Positions 52,393-55,468 of a DNA stretch of 55,468 nt are shown in pieces (the first letter of the stretch is position 1; each line of letters begins with the position of its first letter). The translations under genes and the position numbers were made by a program. The DNA comes from Clostridiales bacterium (GTDB lineage: Bacteria; Bacillota; Clostridia; Oscillospirales; CAG-272), in contig JAAWQR010000012.1 in assembly GCA_022800625.1 (NCBI GenBank), positions 1 to 55,468 of the forward strand. Direction: 5' to 3'. Below the pieces are notes generated by a model. The model saw nothing but the letters and a program-made list of their open reading frames with translations. It ran no database searches and was not told the DNA's origin.

Positions 52393-52662
52393 TCATATAC
52401 GGTGCATTGAATTAAAAATATCCTCATGCATTACATGAATTTTCATTCCGATTTCATTTCCGAGCTTTGAAAGTCCCTCCGACAAAAGCGAAAAATCAGA
52501 TGTGAGTTCACTTATATCGATCATCATGATCATCGTAAACATATCTTTCATAACAGACTGGCTCACGTCAATGATATTGGCGTTGTGCTTTGCGCATTCT
52601 CCGCTTACCTTTGAGAGAATTCCGACAGTGTCGCGTCCGATTACCGATACTATTGCTTTCAT
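52393..52662 (-). CDS. ACT domain protein (UPF0237)
   Basis: The 89-residue protein is a lone ACT domain with AIVSVIGRDTVGILSKVSGE and DVSQSVMKDMFTMIMMIDIS. This is the UPF0237 family, the usual partner of UPF0210. ACT domains bind amino acids as dimers, so it is likely a sensor for its neighbour. The intervening gap of 37 bases suggests one transcript. Confidence 0.95.
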   Translation of the reverse strand: MKAIVSVIGRDTVGILSKVSGECAKHNANIIDVSQSVMKDMFTMIMMIDISELTSDFSLLSEGLSKLGNEIGMKIHVMHEDIFNSMHRI

Positions 52663-52723
52663 ACAAATATACCTTTTCCCTTCTTTATTTGATATATGTA
52701 AAAATTAACCTACGGCTGAATTA

Positions 52724-54163
52724 TCAGCACTCACGGAGCATTCCCGTGACTATGTCGTAAAGTCTGTCCATAGATGAAATCACAAGTCTCTCTGACGGTG
52801 AGTGAAGATCATATATCTGCGCTCCTATAGATACGATGTCTATATCAGGCATCTTTCCCTTCAGAATTCCGCATTCAAGCCCTGCGTGAACGCCTGTAAC
52901 GAGAGCGTCATGACCAAACACCTCGCGGCTTACCTTAAGGTAAGTATCTCTCATGAAGGATTCCTTTTCATACTTCCAGCCGGGATATCTGTTATAATTT
53001 TTAACCTCAAAGCCTGACATGCGTGAAAGCGAATTCATGAAATATTCCATATCGTCAAGAGCTTCTTCAACAGGAGATCTCGACAGAAGAGCTACTAAAA
53101 TATTTTCACTGTCCGCTCTGAGAACGGCAAGGTTATACGAAGTTTCAACAACTCCGTCAAATTCCTTTGACATTGTGAGAGGACCGGGACGGAATACGGA
53201 CAGCAGGTCAAGAAGTGCGGCTGAAAGCGCCGGTGTAAGCGCACTGTCTGAGCTTTCGGCATCTTCAACTATCACTTCAAAATCGCGGTCGTCATCGCAA
53301 AGCGTTCGTGACATAAGTTCTGCGGCAGCGGCAGCTCTTCCCTTTACGTCAACTGATGCAGAAATTGCGAAGCTTATCTTGCAGTCGCGCGGAATAGCGT
53401 TGTCTTTTTCACCGCCCGATGCCGAAACAATGCAAAACTCCGTTCCGTCTGTAATAAATCTCAAAACTCTTGCCGCAGCTTCAATCGCATTAAGTCTGCC
53501 GAGCGCGATATCCTCGCCTGAGTGACCGCCTGCAAGTCCTGCAATCTTGAGTGTGTAAAAGCTCATACCCTGCGGAACGGGAGCTGTTTCTGCGCGGCGT
53601 ACAAAGTCCGAGCGGACTCCGCCGGGACCCGATACTATCGCATGACCTTCCGTGCTTGAATCTATATTGAGCATTCTGTGTGACTTTATGAATGAAGGTT
53701 CAAGCGCCGTCATACCGAGCATTCCTATCTCCTCAGCTGTTGTAAACAGACACTCAAGCTCAGGATGCACAACATCATCGGAATCAAGAAGCGCAAGCAT
53801 AAGAGCAACTGCCGCTCCGTCATCAGCGCCGAGTGTAGTTCCGTTTGCAGTCAGAATGTCGCCGTCTCTGATAAGCTCGATCGGATCTTTGGTAAAATCG
53901 TGAGCCACACCGGGTTCAGCTTCACACACCATATCAAGATGTCCCTGAATCACAACAGGCTCATGAGACGCATATTCCTCGCTTGTCGCAGGCTTTCTTA
54001 TAACGATATTGTCAGAGCTGTCGCGGTCGTATTCAAGACCGTGATCTACAGCGAATTTCACCATATAATCCGCCATCGCTTTCTCGTTTCCCGAGCCTCT
54101 CGGAATATCTGATATTTCCTTAAAATATTCAAATACTTTTTTTGTTCTGATGTCTTCAAACAT
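52724..54163 (-). CDS. pepD: Aminoacyl-histidine dipeptidase (M20, PepD-like)
   Basis: The ATG at 54163 has GGAG 7 bases upstream; an ATG four codons earlier is less well placed. The 479-residue protein has the metal ligands in VIQGHLDMV and LGADDGAAVALM, and the EEIGMLGM catalytic glutamate. The lid domain starts near GLAGGHSGEDI. PepD-type enzymes split Xaa-His and similar dipeptides in the cytoplasm. It follows a TIM-barrel gene by 40 bases, probably in the same transcript. Confidence 0.94.
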   Translation of the reverse strand: MFEDIRTKKVFEYFKEISDIPRGSGNEKAMADYMVKFAVDHGLEYDRDSSDNIVIRKPATSEEYASHEPVVIQGHLDMVCEAEPGVAHDFTKDPIELIRDGDILTANGTTLGADDGAAVALMLALLDSDDVVHPELECLFTTAEEIGMLGMTALEPSFIKSHRMLNIDSSTEGHAIVSGPGGVRSDFVRRAETAPVPQGMSFYTLKIAGLAGGHSGEDIALGRLNAIEAAARVLRFITDGTEFCIVSASGGEKDNAIPRDCKISFAISASVDVKGRAAAAAELMSRTLCDDDRDFEVIVEDAESSDSALTPALSAALLDLLSVFRPGPLTMSKEFDGVVETSYNLAVLRADSENILVALLSRSPVEEALDDMEYFMNSLSRMSGFEVKNYNRYPGWKYEKESFMRDTYLKVSREVFGHDALVTGVHAGLECGILKGKMPDIDIVSIGAQIYDLHSPSERLVISSMDRLYDIVTGMLREC

Positions 54164-54203
54164 AATAATCTCCATTCTCCCTTTTGCGTAGGAATTTATT
54201 TAT

Positions 54204-55055
54204 TCAGGCGAGATAGCGTCTGAGATTTTCAAGTCCGACTCTGATACCTGTAATATTGTCTTCCATACCTTCAAATTCTATTGTGAGGTATCCGTCATAT
54301 CCGGAATTTTTGAGAATTTTCAGAGACTGCATGACCTTTGCGTCTCCGTGTCCGATTATAGCGCCTCTGAGGTAGTTACCGCTCCGCGTTTCAAACCAGC
54401 CTTCTCCCGGATTTATTCCGTCGCCTGATTTGAAATGGAAATCCTTAGCATGTGCATGAACTGCGTATTTTGCAAGCTTTCCGAGAGCAATGCACGGGTC
54501 TTCATCCGCGCACATGAAGTTTCCGATATCGGCGAGATAGCCGAAATTATCGCGGTCTACGGCGTTTATCAGTTTTTCGACTCTGTCGGAATCCTGAAGA
54601 AAATAGCCGTGATTTTCAAACATGGTCATAACGCCCTGCTCTGCGGCATATTCGCTCACCGCACGGCAGCCTTCCACCATCAGAGGAAGCTTGTCATCAA
54701 ATCCGATGCCGTGTTTACTTCCGTACACGCCGTATGCTACGTCGTGGCGCATTTTCGGAGAAGCGAGTATTACCGCGCTGTCTACAAGTGCTTTCACGCG
54801 CTCGATTTCAGATGCGATACTTTGACCATCTTTTGTAAAATCAGCCGCAACATCAAACGATACAACGGGAAGTTCGATCTTTTCCGAATGCTCTCTGATT
54901 CTTTTGAGAGTATCAGTGTCTGCGGTATATTCGTTTTCCGCTATTTCTATTCCTTCAAAACCCAATTCCTTCGCCTTATCCATAACACCGATAAAGCCTA
55001 AGCTATCTGGCTTTATGTATTCGCCGAAGCTATATGTTGAAACAGCAATTTTCAT
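54204..55055 (-). CDS. Sugar-phosphate isomerase/epimerase-like TIM barrel
   Basis: The 283-residue protein belongs to the AP2Ec/xylose-isomerase-like TIM-barrel family. Visible metal-site regions are GFEGIEIAE, MTMFENHGYF, GYLADIGNF, VHAHAKDFHFK and the glutamate in LTIEFEG. Such enzymes isomerise or epimerise sugars, inositols or related polyols; the substrate is not predictable. The start follows AGGAAAGGAAA. It is preceded by a good extended -10 promoter. Confidence 0.9.
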   Translation of the reverse strand: MKIAVSTYSFGEYIKPDSLGFIGVMDKAKELGFEGIEIAENEYTADTDTLKRIREHSEKIELPVVSFDVAADFTKDGQSIASEIERVKALVDSAVILASPKMRHDVAYGVYGSKHGIGFDDKLPLMVEGCRAVSEYAAEQGVMTMFENHGYFLQDSDRVEKLINAVDRDNFGYLADIGNFMCADEDPCIALGKLAKYAVHAHAKDFHFKSGDGINPGEGWFETRSGNYLRGAIIGHGDAKVMQSLKILKNSGYDGYLTIEFEGMEDNITGIRVGLENLRRYLA

Positions 55056-55115
55056 AAATTTATGTTTCCTTTCCTAAAAACACATATTTATTTATCACTT
55101 ATGTTATTACGCTTT

Positions 55116-55144
55116 ATTATACCATGAAAACCGAATTATAGCAA
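55116..55144 (-). promoter_or_regulatory. Promoter of the TIM-barrel/pepD genes
   Basis: On the minus strand TTGCTA (55144-55139), a 17-base spacer and TATAAT (55121-55116) with TGG before it. The leader is about 50 bases. The rest of 55145-55335 is AT-rich without visible features. Confidence 0.72.
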
Positions 55145-55335
55145 TAGAATAAAGCCTTATATCTTCATTTTTCAGCTTGATTAAAGCCGTGACACAAAAA
55201 ATGGGCGCCTAAAGCCACAGTTAAATATGCAGCTCCAAGCGATGTTTTTTATTTATTATTTTTCATTATATTTTTTCTCGGATTTTAAAACAGATAAATA
55301 GTAAAAATACAGCTCATTCGCATGATTGTACAGTT

Positions 55336-55467
55336 TCATTTTTCATCTTTTTTTTTTCTCTTTTCAAAGCTCCACGCTATTTTATACATGAACAAAAGTA
55401 CTGTTATGCTTATAAAAAAATACGGTATAATCCATCTTGTGTGTATCGCAGATTCGTCTGTATTGTG
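55336..55467 (-). CDS. C-terminal end of a membrane protein (partial)
   Basis: A minus-strand frame enters from the right edge and ends with TGA at 55336. Its 43 residues hold a membrane helix (WIIPYFFISITVLLFMYKIA) followed by a short basic tail (KRKKKDEK). This is the profile of the last helix of an integral membrane protein. A run of A/T codons matches the local composition. The family is not recognisable from this part. Confidence 0.55.
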   Translation of the reverse strand, partial: HNTDESAIHTRWIIPYFFISITVLLFMYKIAWSFEKRKKKDEK

Positions 55468-55468
55468 T

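Overview
The window looks like a chromosomal segment of an endospore-forming member of the Clostridia, probably an Oscillospirales/Ruminococcaceae-like gut lineage. The support is a spoIIGA-sigE pair with spoIIR nearby, a LysM/GH18 cortex-lytic-type enzyme, ftsEX, clostridial UPF0210 and UPF0237 genes, moderate GC with AT-rich spacers, and AGGAG-type ribosome binding sites. The lineage below class is inference. I saw no tRNA, rRNA, CRISPR array, IS element or prophage. Most of the window is ordinary core genome with a few accessory or regulatory surprises.

1-6.4 kb: a cell-surface polymer module. A minus-strand operon encodes an LTA-synthase-like phosphatase-superfamily membrane enzyme, a small AYIDPS membrane protein, a type I signal peptidase, and an unusual fusion of a YidC/Oxa1 insertase to a CDP-glycerol glycerophosphotransferase domain. 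Divergent from it is a winged-helix domain fused to a LicC-like nucleotidyltransferase. 6.4-15 kb: rsmE, a CdaR/PucR-type regulator, then ftsE-ftsX-M23 hydrolase-CtpA protease, greA and lysS. 15-19 kb: a drug-type ABC-2 exporter, a frameshifted MTA/SAH nucleosidase and a nucleotidyltransferase.

19-25 kb: yajC, a phosphohexomutase, a prephenate-dehydratase-like orphan, htpG, then gap. 25-31 kb: two half-ABC exporters, each with a cytoplasmic zinc ribbon, flanking a DUF1854 gene. 31-39 kb: a DacF-type carboxypeptidase, pgi, a small P-loop protein, a yqeG-M24 peptidase-SDR operon, an MgtC-like protein, a nucleoside phosphorylase and an S51-like peptidase. 39-46 kb: eno with an odd leader, the GH18 enzyme, a small acidic Cys-rich membrane protein, lepA and hemW.

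46-48 kb: an AT-rich DUF5680 gene, then an MFS exporter behind what looks like a translational attenuator (12-residue leader peptide plus a hairpin hiding the Shine-Dalgarno). 48-51 kb: spoIIR, a possible structured small RNA with its own promoter and terminator, then sigE-spoIIGA. Upstream of spoIIGA is a promoter with a 22-bp spacer like that of spoIIG in Bacillus. 51-55.5 kb: UPF0210 and ACT-domain genes, pepD, a sugar-phosphate isomerase-like TIM barrel, and the tail of a membrane protein at the edge.

The regions most worth checking are the YidC-glycerophosphotransferase fusion and its neighbours, the MFS attenuator, the RNA-like element between spoIIR and sigE, and the zinc-ribbon ABC/DUF1854 trio.
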